Shown here piece after piece: positions 49,804 to 59,801 of a stretch of 64,000 nt of DNA. The stretch comes from Whitmania pigra (Eukaryota > Annelida > Clitellata > Hirudinida > Haemopidae): assembly GCA_021613335.1 (NCBI GenBank), contig JAJTWR010000452.1:272001-336000 (forward strand), given 5' to 3'. The first letter of the stretch is position 1, and each line of letters opens with the position of its first letter. The position numbers were made by a program, and so were the translations under genes. The notes beneath the pieces are model-generated. The model had not been told where the DNA came from. It did no database searches and saw nothing but the letters and a program-made list of their open reading frames with translations.

Positions 49804-51104
49804 CTTTATATTTGGAAGCAATTTGGCAGAAAAAGTGATAAATGCAGAAGTCCGTAAAGAAGATAATGCAGATAATGACGAGGAAGAAGAGTCAGAAATT
49901 CATACCCCAGAGAGAAGTTTGCACTTAAAAGATTATTTCAAACTAGATGTTATTATTCTAACAATCGTGATCCAAGCAGATGATGATTCGACCACACTGT
50001 CGCTAGCTGAATCAGCAGCCCTGCAACAGGCCAAAGAAGTAAACCCAGAGTTGAAAGAAGTGGAGATTGTTACGGGCGAAGAGAATGAATCCAATGTTTT
50101 CAAAGTCATCATCATTTTTATTATTTAAGTTTTTCCATCAATAAGAACTGACATTCGGTCATCTTTACAGTTCAATGCCAAGCTTCACGTGTTTGATAAA
50201 CCCACCCAAAACTGGCATGAAAGAGGACGAGGATTGTTGAGGCTGAATGACATGACTACCCAGGAAAACAAAGTCTTCCAATCGAGATTGGGTTAGATAG
50301 GTTGTTGTTACTATTGCACTGGAGCCAGTATAGAAATGAATTGACCAATCTGCAGTTATGAGGGCACAAGGAAGCCTGAGAGTGATATTGAATATAATGC
50401 TTTGGTCGGGGATGCTCATTGAGAAAGCCAGCTTAAAAAGTGTCAAAATAAGTGCCATTGACCCCGAAGAAGGAATTAAAATCTACCTCATCACAGTAAG
50501 CTAATCAAAAATATAGACAAAAAAATTTCTCTGAATCATACATTGCACAAAAACCATAGGCAAACCCCAATGACGCTGAGCAAATATACAATGCCATCAA
50601 GCACAGGACAAAACGGCTCAAGTCTTCTGAAGCACTCAAAGAAGTTTTGGCCAGGAAAAGGCAGATTGATGGAGATTCCAGTTCCGCAGGCACTCCTAAG
50701 AAACTCAGGTAAAACTAAATGCTTGCTTTGATAGCAATGCCCATCCCTCACCTTAAATGCAAGTTACATGATGTTCATTATCTTTAAAACACATATTTCC
50801 AAGCTGAGATGTTGAGATAAAACATTTTTGACTGAATCATGGGCATGCCTTAATTTTTACTTATCTTTTGAGATTCATAAGTTGTAATTCTTGAAACTAA
50901 TAATTTCAGGCTTGATACAACAGGAGAGGAGTCAAATGATAGCAGCAGTGCACCATATCCTGAGACAGAAGGTCAGGACAGTTATTAAGACTAATCTTTG
51001 AACTCCTGAGATTACTGTTTGTACTATATTCAATTGCAGCATCCAATGAAGGCTTCACCTCCTCATCTCCTGCTGTGCAATCTTCCTCTTCATCCGATGC
51101 ATAG
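49804..51104 (+). CDS. RANBP3: RANBP3-like protein, 3' half (Ran-binding domain to C-terminus)
   Basis: Seven exons in phase: 49804-49916, 49980-50104, 50171-50291, 50356-50495, 50560-50708, 50910-50971, 51040-51104, giving 257 residues. They begin FIFGSNLAEKV (FG-type motif before the Ran-binding domain in RANBP3), then VEIVTGEENESNVFK, LHVFDKPTQNWHERGRGLLR, SRLVMRAQGSLRVILN, and an acidic Ser-rich end SSSSSDA. RANBP3 is a nuclear cofactor of exportin CRM1 that binds RanGTP. Introns are 60-210 bp, so this is not a retrocopy. The N-terminal half is missing: the intron before the first exon joins the segmental duplication at 49752. It may be a 3' fragment copied here, or the 5' exons may have been displaced. 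No stop or frameshift is visible. Confidence 0.85.
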
Positions 51105-51689
51105 GAATCCTTAAGTTGATGATTTTGCATTGTAATAAATTTTTGACAATTGCATCTCATTATTTAGCTTATTTTGCTAAAGAATAAAACAGATTTTGAT
51201 GATTTGTTCTCATTTCAATGAGCAAATAGCAAAATTGAGCAAATATGTCAGACTGAAAAGTTTTGGAAAATGGTTCAGACACTTGAGACGTGTTCTCTGT
51301 GGGTAATGGCTTTTCCAGTTATCAGGACCTGTTTAGCCAGTGGCCCATGAGAATCCTTGGTCAAAATTCCTGCGGACGGCATCTGGCAACGATTTCCCCT
51401 CCAATACTCTCTGTGAACCATGGCTTGCCTGCAACCCCCATTCAGTTTGTCAGTCTTGCTATTGGTAGATGTTTGATTTAGATGGCATTGTGCATGCTGA
51501 AGATCCAGTTCATTAGCAGCAATAAATTTTGGTCTCAGTACACTCTTTGATAGAATTCAGGGGCATCCTTTGATTGAAGATTACGTTGCCCATCCAGCTG
51601 CCATTCTGATTTCGTGGAACTGCAACAGCTGATATTGGCAAAAGAGTTTCACTGAGGCACCTGAATATGGCTTGAATTATAAACAACAT

Positions 51690-51870
51690 TAAGAACACGA
51701 CAAGAACAATGTTCCACCAAACACAGGCAACACTTCTTCATCAACCGAGTCGTCAAACCTTGGAACTCTCTACCCTGACATCATTAATTCCCCATGACAT
51801 TCATCAACATTTCTCGCTTCAAATCCTGCCTGTCACTCATTAACCTCAATAATTACCTCCTAATTAAGTG
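51690..51870 (+). mobile_element. Short LINE 3' remnant
   Basis: Plus-strand codons read RQHFFINRVVKPWNSLP and, after a frame change, INISRFKSCLSLINLNNYLL. This is the standard C-terminal tail of CR1-like reverse transcriptases. Only about 180 bp survive and the frame is broken. Confidence 0.7.
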
Positions 51871-52019
51871 ATCACTTAACCTTCTTATCGTTGCACTCTG
51901 TTCTCGCGAACACATAAAACCATTGTTTATAATTGCGTAAGAGGTCATAGATGACCCTGCAATTTGTTTTGAAATAAATAAACAGTATAAGTGAAGTATT
52001 ACTGATACTGTGTATGTAG

Positions 52020-52527
52020 TCATGTATTCTTCAGCATGGATTTTGTTATGATAATCAAGAGTTGCATCATACAAATTCTTATAAAAGTGCAAGTAGTCTG
52101 ACTTGTATTTTTAGAGCTTTCTTCCTGTTTCAACATTCCCATTCTGCCTAACTTGGCGACCATGACTTGCTTCATGTTCCGATAATTGTCTCTTGATGAA
52201 CTTTCTTGTACTACCTGAGCATTTGAGGGAGCATTAAAAGAAATATATTCATTTGAAATGTTTTGCAATAACCTGGAATTCTTTAAGATAACTATCAATT
52301 TGTTTGTCTTCCATGATTTTTTTTGTCTTACGGTTGCAATAAGAGGCAATCAGAAGCATCACCGACGTACCGTAAAAAAGTATGACTGCTATAACGTAGT
52401 AACCAGCGTTTATTCCGTGCTTGTTCGATGCTTCCCGATTCATTTCTGTCTCACAGGGATATCTCCTAATGTCATAGTTTGTTGTTTCTGTTATATTGCA
52501 TAAAGTGTTGTTGAAAATGCTCGCCAT
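52020..52527 (-). CDS. Small single-pass membrane protein, KCNE-like in layout
   Basis: Exons 52527-52273 and 52214-52020 (58-bp GT-AG intron) give 149 residues. An N-terminal domain with N-glycosylation sites (NNT, NIT) precedes one membrane segment, GYYVIAVILFYGTSVMLLIA, then a basic stop-transfer SYCNRKTKK and a short cytosolic region. The aromatic start and FYG within the segment resemble KCNE potassium-channel beta subunits, but similarity is limited and I call only the layout. In exon 2 the frame after KNTS could be wrong: the alternative frame (SDYLHFYKNLYDATLDYHNK) looks more protein-like, so one base may be missing or an extra splice present. No close neighbour relationship is evident. 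Confidence 0.45.
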
Positions 52528-52764
52528 CTTAGTCCTCTGTTATGATTTTAATTCTCTCCCTGCTCGAACACCTGTTGCGTTGTCACTCAAAATATCTTTT
52601 GAACTGTCTAGCCTCTCCCATCGATTTTCGGGTCGATGAAGACTAACAAATGGAAATTAAGCATATCAACCCCATTCGCAACACATTAGCGCCCTAGCAG
52701 AAAAACGGTCAACGTAATAATCGGAAAAATACAGCTTAAATAATAACTATTCTTATTAACATTT

Positions 52765-52940
52765 TTAATTTTTCACAAACCTTTTAAGCTCAATTATTAT
52801 TGATAAGGTACAGACAAAATTTAAAATGTATTTAAGTAATATTTTACTTTTTTAAATTTTTCACAAGCCTTTTAAGCTCAATTATTATTGATAAGGTACA
52901 GACAAAGTTTAAATTGTATTTAAGTAATATTTTAACTTAA
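52765..52940. repeat. Two-copy tandem duplication of about 87 bp
   Basis: The block containing CCTTTTAAGCTCAATTATTA and GATAAGGTACAGACAAA occurs twice in a row with a few differences. It is non-coding and lies immediately before segmental duplication copy 2. Confidence 0.85.
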
Positions 52941-53027
52941 TTATTTTACTAACATATTAATGACCCTATTATTATCTTGATCTTATCTGCGATATCACGC
53001 GCTTAGGAGCAGCAAAATCATAATTGG

Positions 53028-56000
53028 AATGGATTTTCACATTGATTGCGCACTGCCAGGGCATTTGCCTTCCCCCTGAGTGGAAGTTTTACCAGAATTT
53101 TTGTGAAAAAAAAAAGCACTTGAATGAACTCAGTTTTTGCTAGGATTTGTCCCCTAAAACAACCTCCCGTAAAGGTGTTATGATATTTGTTTCTAAAATT
53201 TGGTGGTGAATGGTTTCGATGTTTAGACATAAATGACAAGGAATCTGCAAGACTTTTTTAAACCTGGAACCCTTACAATAAATGGAAAATCACATCCCAA
53301 ATAAAATTCTATCTTCTTCAAAATCAAAACAACTCCACATAGTCTTATCAACAAAAATGGTCACATCGCATTCAAAACTGCTCTCCAAAGACAGTTCAAT
53401 CAGAATCACACATTTTAATAATGGAATGTGAACCAACTAGAAACAAACAAGGTGGCTGTTATTCTGCTCTTGTTCTTTTGTCTTGACTTCTTGATGTTCC
53501 ATCAGACTCCTGAAATTTATAAATATTTATTTTTTTTTATTAAGGGTAAAAATATATTTCAGTACTGCAGACCTCCATTTGGATGCACCCAACAAACAAT
53601 GACATTAAATCAGCATGACTCAAACAGAAATTAATCTAAATCAGATCTAACTAGATCAGATTGTCTTAATCAGAATATTTTATTTACTTGTGGATCTTCA
53701 TCTTGGGCTCTCCTCTTTGTTGATGTCTGGTTTCCTCTTAATTAGAAAATTAATAAATATGTAATTAACTATTAAAAGACATCCAATCAACCAAATGTAA
53801 AAAATAATAATGTTTGCAACTCCTTGGCTTATATGGAAGCACAAATAAAACATGTCTTACCTCAACTGATCCCCTCCACCCGATGTTTCACCTTGATCTG
53901 ACGGATGATTCACCTCAGGGGCTTCGACCCTGTCAGTCTGCACTGGAGGAACATCCTGGAAATAATTTTAAAATGTGAATAAAGGTGATATCATATCCAC
54001 GCTTAAGCATCTTTAATCGATACCTGGTCTTGAAATGAAACCCTGATAAGTCCTTCTTGGAAACTTGCTGAACAAACTGCAGGAAAAGTGGCATCTAAAC
54101 CTTCAGTCAAATTTGCAGTCACATTTGCAGCCAAATTTGAAAAAACATTTTCAATCATTTTCACATTTGCAGTCACATTTGCAGCCAAATTTGCAGCCAA
54201 ATTTGTAGCCAAATTTGCAAAGACATTTCTAGCCAAACTTGTAACCCCGTTGACTGCATCGTGCATCTTCAAAGTTAAACAAAACAGATTAAGGCAATCA
54301 AGAAATGAAATGACCCAAGAAAATTAAATATGCAAACCAATTTAGTGTGAGATTCCTTCAACTGTCTATTTTTCAATTCCAGGTCCTCGATCTTCTTGTT
54401 CTGCTCGGTAACCTGAATTATCAAATGCTCTGAACGTAATGCCTCATCTTTATGGCGAGCATTCTCTTTTTCAAGTCGATTCACTTCAGCTTGAAGCTTG
54501 AGGATGTCTTCAAGTTTGTCAAACATTTCCCAAGTTATTTTCATAACTCTTTCTTGTAAATTCCAATAAAATGTACTTTCTTGGTCCAGCTTTTTTTCCA
54601 GATAATTTATTCTAGCCTGAAGACTAGAAGCTTTCTCCTTCATGGCATCATTGTTCTTTTGTAAGTTCTCATTCACCGTGTTATATTCATTCAGCATTTC
54701 CCGCAGATCTTTAACAGTCTTTCCTACTTGACTTATTCGCTTTTCTTCTTGACTTATTCGCTTTTCTTCTTCTGTTACAAATTCCTGTGAAAAACAGCAT
54801 GTAAAACTAATGCCCATATATCTTGTCATCACAATTACAATGAAATTAAATCATATAAATAAATTCATACATCATAGGGATACAAATATTTGTAAACATT
54901 GATTCTCACCTCCAAAGCATTCAAATGAGCCATTGAAATAAAAATCAACATTCCATTAAACTAACAGCATGATAATGGGGTAGAAAAGATTATTTATAAT
55001 TTAAATAAAATTTGTACTCTCATAGTAAAATAAAATTATTAAAATTTCCTTAAAATAAAGTTTTATGTGATTAGCATGAATTGATGACTCTCATGGGTTG
55101 GTCAAACAATCAAGAGGGAGTTACAATTACAAAAATTACATTCAAATTTAAAATTAAAAGTGAAAAATCATGGCATCTCTTAGTCAAAGAATGCTGAACT
55201 AAGACTTTCACTTAAATGCTTGATACATTGTTTACAGCTCTCTAGAGTGGAACCTTACACCCATACCATTTATAGTTGATCCTGATGCTGTTGCTGGCAC
55301 CATTCTTCTGCCCCTGTCACTTGCACTGCTGGGGTTCGTTCTGTTGCCATCTTCATCACCCTAATAAATAACAAAAATCACAGAATTATAATCCATAAAC
55401 TAAAAATTATAGCCAAAGAATGTATCTTCATACTTCTGTGACCGTCACAGGAAAGACAACAAATTCTTGAATGTGCCTATTATCATAGCACTGTGTCCTA
55501 AAAGAAAACATTAGTCAGTACAAAAGCCAAAAAACATTTGTTGCAATCACATACCCCTGAGAAATCGTTTGGTAAACTTGAGAGATCTAAAAATACAAAA
55601 AATTGTTCCAAACAAGCTCCCCATCAAGAGCATGCAACAAAACTTGGCTTACCTGCTTCAGGAATCTGACAATGGTGACATCCTGAAGCACTGACACATA
55701 TTGTGCAAATTCTTCCTTCGTCGAAAGAAATTGTAGACAAGCTTCGACCTTGTTTGCAAGCTCTGTAGGGTGGAACTCAACCTCCAAGAGATTGTACAGG
55801 TCAACCAACTCAGGGTAGACATACTGGAGTATGTTATGTTTCAACTGTTGGCAAAATTTTGAAATAGATCAAGTAATGTCACTAATATATACTGTAATAT
55901 ACACTGAGTCCATGTCAATAAAGGGATGTCAATTTAATTACCACATCTCTAATGAGGGAGCTCCTTGAAGGAAGGGTATTATAAGAGAGGAGAGTTGCAA

Positions 56001-56075
56001 GCTTCTTCTGTTTTTCTAGACCACTGTCATCAACATCAATGATGTGATCATTCTGATACCTGCCAGAAGACAATG
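53028..56075. repeat. Segmental duplication, copy 2
   Basis: Matches 45447-49752 apart from lacking the internal 1.1-kb repeat. It carries one coiled-coil gene and one eIF3a-like gene on the minus strand. Beyond 56075 the eIF3a-like gene continues to 56387, so copy 2 is the more complete and probably the donor arrangement. Confidence 0.93.
53698..54933 (-). CDS. Coiled-coil gene, copy 2, complete
   Basis: Five exons (54933-54910, 54784-54338, 54266-54024, 53955-53861, 53734-53698) sum to 846 nt, closing in frame at 281 residues. Order: MAHLNALE; EFVTEEEKRISQ with two heptapeptide repeats; about 130 residues of coiled coil (YLEKKLDQESTFYWNLQERV, LKLQAEVNRLEKENARHKDE); an Ala/Asn/Val segment (NLAANLAANVTANV, then NLAANVTANLTEGLD); a Pro/Glu/Gly-rich segment (TDRVEAPEVNHPSDQGETSG); end RKPDINKEESPR. 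No signal peptide. The hydrophobic stretch visible in unspliced copy 1a lies in the intron 54337-54267. I do not recognise the family; a structural or oligomerising role is all the sequence suggests. Confidence 0.7.
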
Positions 56076-56387
56076 GGATTGCAAGGGTTGCACAGAAAAC
56101 CTTTGATGCCAGTCTAAAATGCAATAAAATTGTAAATACAAAACTTAAAACATTTAAGCACTCTTCCTCTCTGCCATAATACTGACGTTTGGACTTCGCT
56201 TTCTGTGATATTCTTTTTCTGATCTCTGCAGAGATGATACAGTCTATGCAGGGCACATGCATGAAACAAGCCATTTCCAGACTTTTGGAGAACAAGTGCC
56301 AGCTTCTGATAGTATGTAGCCATAAGAGCTGGCTTTGGCTGCTTCTTTGGAAGAACAATGAGACTATGGATGTCTTCAACAGTGTAA
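55232..56387 (-). CDS. eIF3a-derived gene, copy 2 (pre-PCI segment with a novel C-terminal tail; 5' end cut by a retroelement)
   Basis: Exons up to 56387-56187, 56113-55942, 55844-55653, 55586-55555, 55497-55434, 55360-55232, all in phase. The first reads [40 protein letters not shown] and [15 protein letters not shown], then [38 protein letters not shown] and [14 protein letters not shown]. This matches about 190 consecutive residues of eIF3a, the large scaffold subunit of initiation factor 3. Where eIF3a would enter its PCI domain the protein instead continues [20 protein letters not shown] and a Ser-rich end HSREL. So it lacks the PCI and spectrin-like parts and cannot replace eIF3a. The 5' side meets a Ty3/gypsy LTR at 56388; no N-terminal eIF3a exon is visible beyond it. 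Confidence 0.75.
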
Positions 56388-58076
56388 TGTTGTACCGATA
56401 TAGAGATTGACAGACAGGAACGATAGGAGATCTTTGTTTATATGGCGGCGTTGAAGTGCGAAAATAAAAAGGAACGGTTGTTGGTTTTTACGAACAAATA
56501 AAACGATAGAACATCACATTGGCGACGAGAATTTCGAAACGGACCTTCGCAAATAGTTTGCACCAATTTTTATTGACAAAATCGGAGGTTTGTTCATTTC
56601 GGATAGACGCTGTTGTCTGGCCTCCGAGCGTTATCGAAGTCATAACACCATTATCTAATCCACGGCTGAAGCACTACCAACGTTTCCGTCGTTTGTAGTC
56701 GATTCAGACGACTCAGCAGGAGTTCGATGGACAAAGTGGGTTTCTCGCTTTCGCAACCTGATGGTGGCCGTAAATATTGTTGATCGCAAACGTCAAAGAG
56801 CTCTCCTACTCCACTACGCGGGTGAGGAAGTCAACGACATCCTTGATACTCTTCCAGATGCCGAAGCTGCAGAGGGAGAGGATCCGTTCGAAAAGTCTGT
56901 CACTGCTCTCAGCAAGTTTTTCACGCCCAAGCAAAACATCGAATACCAGATCTACACGTTTCGACAATCTAAGCAGTAAACAGATGAACCACTAACAGCC
57001 TACTACACCCGTCTGAAACAAGTGGCAACCTCATGCTCTTTCGACAATGTTGATCGTGAGATAAAATCTCAAATCATCCAAGGTTGTTTATCAAGTACAC
57101 TACGCCGCAAAGCCTTATGCGAACCTGACATGACTCATAGATGTTGGTCGTAGTTTATAACTCTCCGATATCCAAGCAAAGAGTATGGAGAATGAGCATG
57201 TTAACAAACTGAGTCTGAATCGCAATAAGCAGATTTGCAACAATTCCAAGAAAACAGCTGACATGAAGTGTCACAACTGTGGTGGCACATGGCCACACGA
57301 GGGTGGAAAGACATCGTGTCCGGCGCATGGCAAGTACTGCAATTCGTGCAAGAAGCCAAATCATTTTGCGTCACAGTGTCGTTCGAAAGATGGTGCATCA
57401 CAACAGCCGCCACATCAGCGACATCGCGACAGCATATCACATGATAGACCGCAAAGCCGACTGCCGAAAACCCGTCATGGCAAATACCATCGTGTTCGCC
57501 GTGTCAATGCCGACAGCAACGGAAGTGCATCTGACAACAGTGAACATTCATCTGAGCAGAGTCGTTATGTGTATGCACTGAGCGTTCATTCAAATCGATT
57601 GGACACCAAAAGAAATCTACCACACTTCTTAGTGAATGTAAACAACACTACAATCGATGTCATCGCAGACTCAGGAGCAAGTGTAAGCATCATGAGCCAA
57701 CTCGATTTTTCTAAAAGTAAACCTGTACCTCAGCTGCACAGCAACTACAAACAAGTATTTGCATACTGTTCGCAAAGCCCTCTCAAGGTGCTAGGGACTT
57801 TTCGTGCTGTGGTTAGATATAAAGAAAGAAAGTCAGACACACTGTTCTACGTCATTGATAGCAAGGAAGGTTCTCTCCTAAGCTGGGAAGTATCTCAAGC
57901 ACTACACCTACTGCACGTCGTGAAACCGATTGGTGAACGTACGACATCCACCGATCAGATCGTCAATGAACTCGTCACAGAATATGCTGATTTATTTCGT
58001 GGTGTTGGTAAGCTGAAGGACTTCCAAGTCAAACTACACATCGACAACGCCGTACAACCAGTCGCGCAGTTCTGGC
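56388..58076 (+). mobile_element. Truncated Ty3/gypsy-type LTR retrotransposon
   Basis: A likely 5' LTR (56388-56518) begins TGTTGTACC and ends ATCACA, followed at once by TTGGCGACGAG, a primer-binding-site layout usual for this group. A Gag region follows (DDSAGVRWTKWVSRFRNLMV; stop codon at about 56978), a zinc-knuckle region (CHNCGG..., CNSCKKPNHFASQC), an aspartic protease with the active-site motif IADSGASVSIMS, and the beginning of the reverse transcriptase (EYADLFRGVGKLKDF). It stops there, at about 58076, where a CR1-like fragment begins. No integrase or 3' LTR remains. The in-frame Gag stop and missing 3' half mean it is inactive. Confidence 0.88.
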
Positions 58077-58575
58077 ATGCCTCTTTCAACTCTCCCTCCT
58101 GTCTCGCCTATAGAAGTCTTGAAAGCCATTCGAGCTCTGCCCAACAAAACCTCCCCGCTAGATCCTTTCCCAACCTCTCTCCTAAAAAAGTACTCTCCCA
58201 TTCTAGCTCCAACCTTCTCCAAACTCGCTAACATTTCCTTCAGCTCCGGTGTCTTCCCTTCCATCTTCAAGCGCGCGCAGGTACTCCCCTTGTTAAAAAA
58301 GCCAGGCCTCGACCCTAGCTCCCGTCTAATTACAGACCAATCTCCAACCTCTCTACTATATCAAAACTACTAGAAAGGCTCACCCTTTCTAGAATCAGTC
58401 CCCATATTACTGTCCTCTAACTTCTCTCTATTCCAATCCGCCTACAGACCTGGTTTCTCCACAGAGAGCCAGCGCCAGCTGAAGACCCATCTCTTCAAAA
58501 AGTTCCTTGAAGACTCAAGGCGCCTCTGACGCTACGCATAAGGCGCCATAGAAATAAACTATTATTATTATTATT
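58077..58575 (+). mobile_element. Internally deleted CR1-like LINE
   Basis: Plus-strand codons 58077-58373 read the early reverse-transcriptase region (IEVLKAIRALPNKTSPLDPF, LLKKYSPILAPTFSKLANIS). After frame changes, FQSAYRPGFSTE jumps directly to SQRQLKTHLFKKFLED, the extreme C-terminus, so the middle of the enzyme is deleted. The 3' end is (ATT)n at 58559-58575, the microsatellite tail of such elements. It interrupts the Ty3/gypsy element. Confidence 0.85.
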
Positions 58576-59748
58576 AAGACCATGTCGCCATAAGGAACAT
58601 GCGACCAATGAGCGAGCAATTAAAGATTTTTCATCACAATGCGAAATAAAAAAATTAAAGGTTACCATTCGCACGCTTTAAAGCGTTTGATAACCAACTT
58701 TGACAAGTCTCCATCACATTTTCCAATGGAACTCGAACTTTTCGAACTGATTTGCCGGCAATCACTATTCAATCACTACTGAATATTAATGATATATTTA
58801 CTTGATTAATGTAACATTTATTACATGATAAAAACAAAATAAATACTATAAAAAATAAATGTATAAAAAATAAATTTTCAGATATGTATTTGTTAAAAAT
58901 TAACTAGTTGAAATTACTTAGGTTGTGGCGGTTTTTATGAAAATAGAGTCATCTTTCTGTATCATTTGCAAAAATTGGTTATGGAAAGTGCATTAAGTGT
59001 TTGACGACTTTTGGAGGCTCTATGGCAGTAAGGATTCACTAGACAATTGGGGCGCTTTGTAGCGCTGAAATCATTATATTGCAAGTTCTGGATTTGATAA
59101 GCATTTGATTCTCAGCAATGTAGAAAATGGTTTGTTCATTGGACTATATTATTATAATTAAGCACTTATTAAATTTATATATATCTTGGTTGTGAATGGT
59201 TCATTCAATATGTTACTTGGTTGGGACATTAGAGTTCCAAAGACACCCATAAGGAAATACAAGCACAAAGATAGGCTCGGTCAGGTTGGCTCCAACATTA
59301 GCTTAATCACTGATAAATCTGACGTGCGGGTTGGACGAACGGGTTACTTTCCTGCGTAAAGCTCTAACGGCGAGTCGTAACGTGTCATGTTCCAAACATA
59401 GCCTTTACTTCCACAAACACCCTTGGGAACGAGTGCTATATAAATGGTTGCAAGAAGTGCCTATGGCATTAAGTCCAAATCATCTGAGTTATGCAACGAA
59501 CTATCAAATAAATAAATAAAGCCTATGGCACTATGCATGCGGCATCACAAAAACTAAATTGCAATAATTATATTTTGTTCACTTCTCCATGTACTGGACA
59601 TCTGTTTTTTGTCTGACGCTGAATTTGCGTCGACTTGTGATTTTGTGAGCAGAGACGGTGCAGACTGATGCATAATAGTCTGGAACTTCAAGTCTTCTGC
59701 ATCAATCTCCAATAAAATATTTCATACAAAATCAGTCTGATCAATGCA
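58576..59748. other. No gene seen
   Basis: Low-complexity AT-rich sequence with short open frames only. 59,330-59,520 is somewhat GC-richer and ends in an AAATAAATAAATAAA tail, which might be an old SINE or LINE remnant; the evidence is weak. Confidence 0.3.
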
Positions 59749-59801
59749 ACTTTTATTTATTATGAAATCTTCTAAATGATTATTCAAAAACACAGGAGAA
59801 A
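59749..59801. repeat. 53-bp target-site duplication, left copy
   Basis: Identical base for base, as far as I can compare, to 62651-62703 (begins ACTTTTATTTATTATG, ends CACAGGAGAAA). The two copies bracket the RLE-type element, the expected result of widely staggered nicking during target-primed reverse transcription. Confidence 0.95.
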
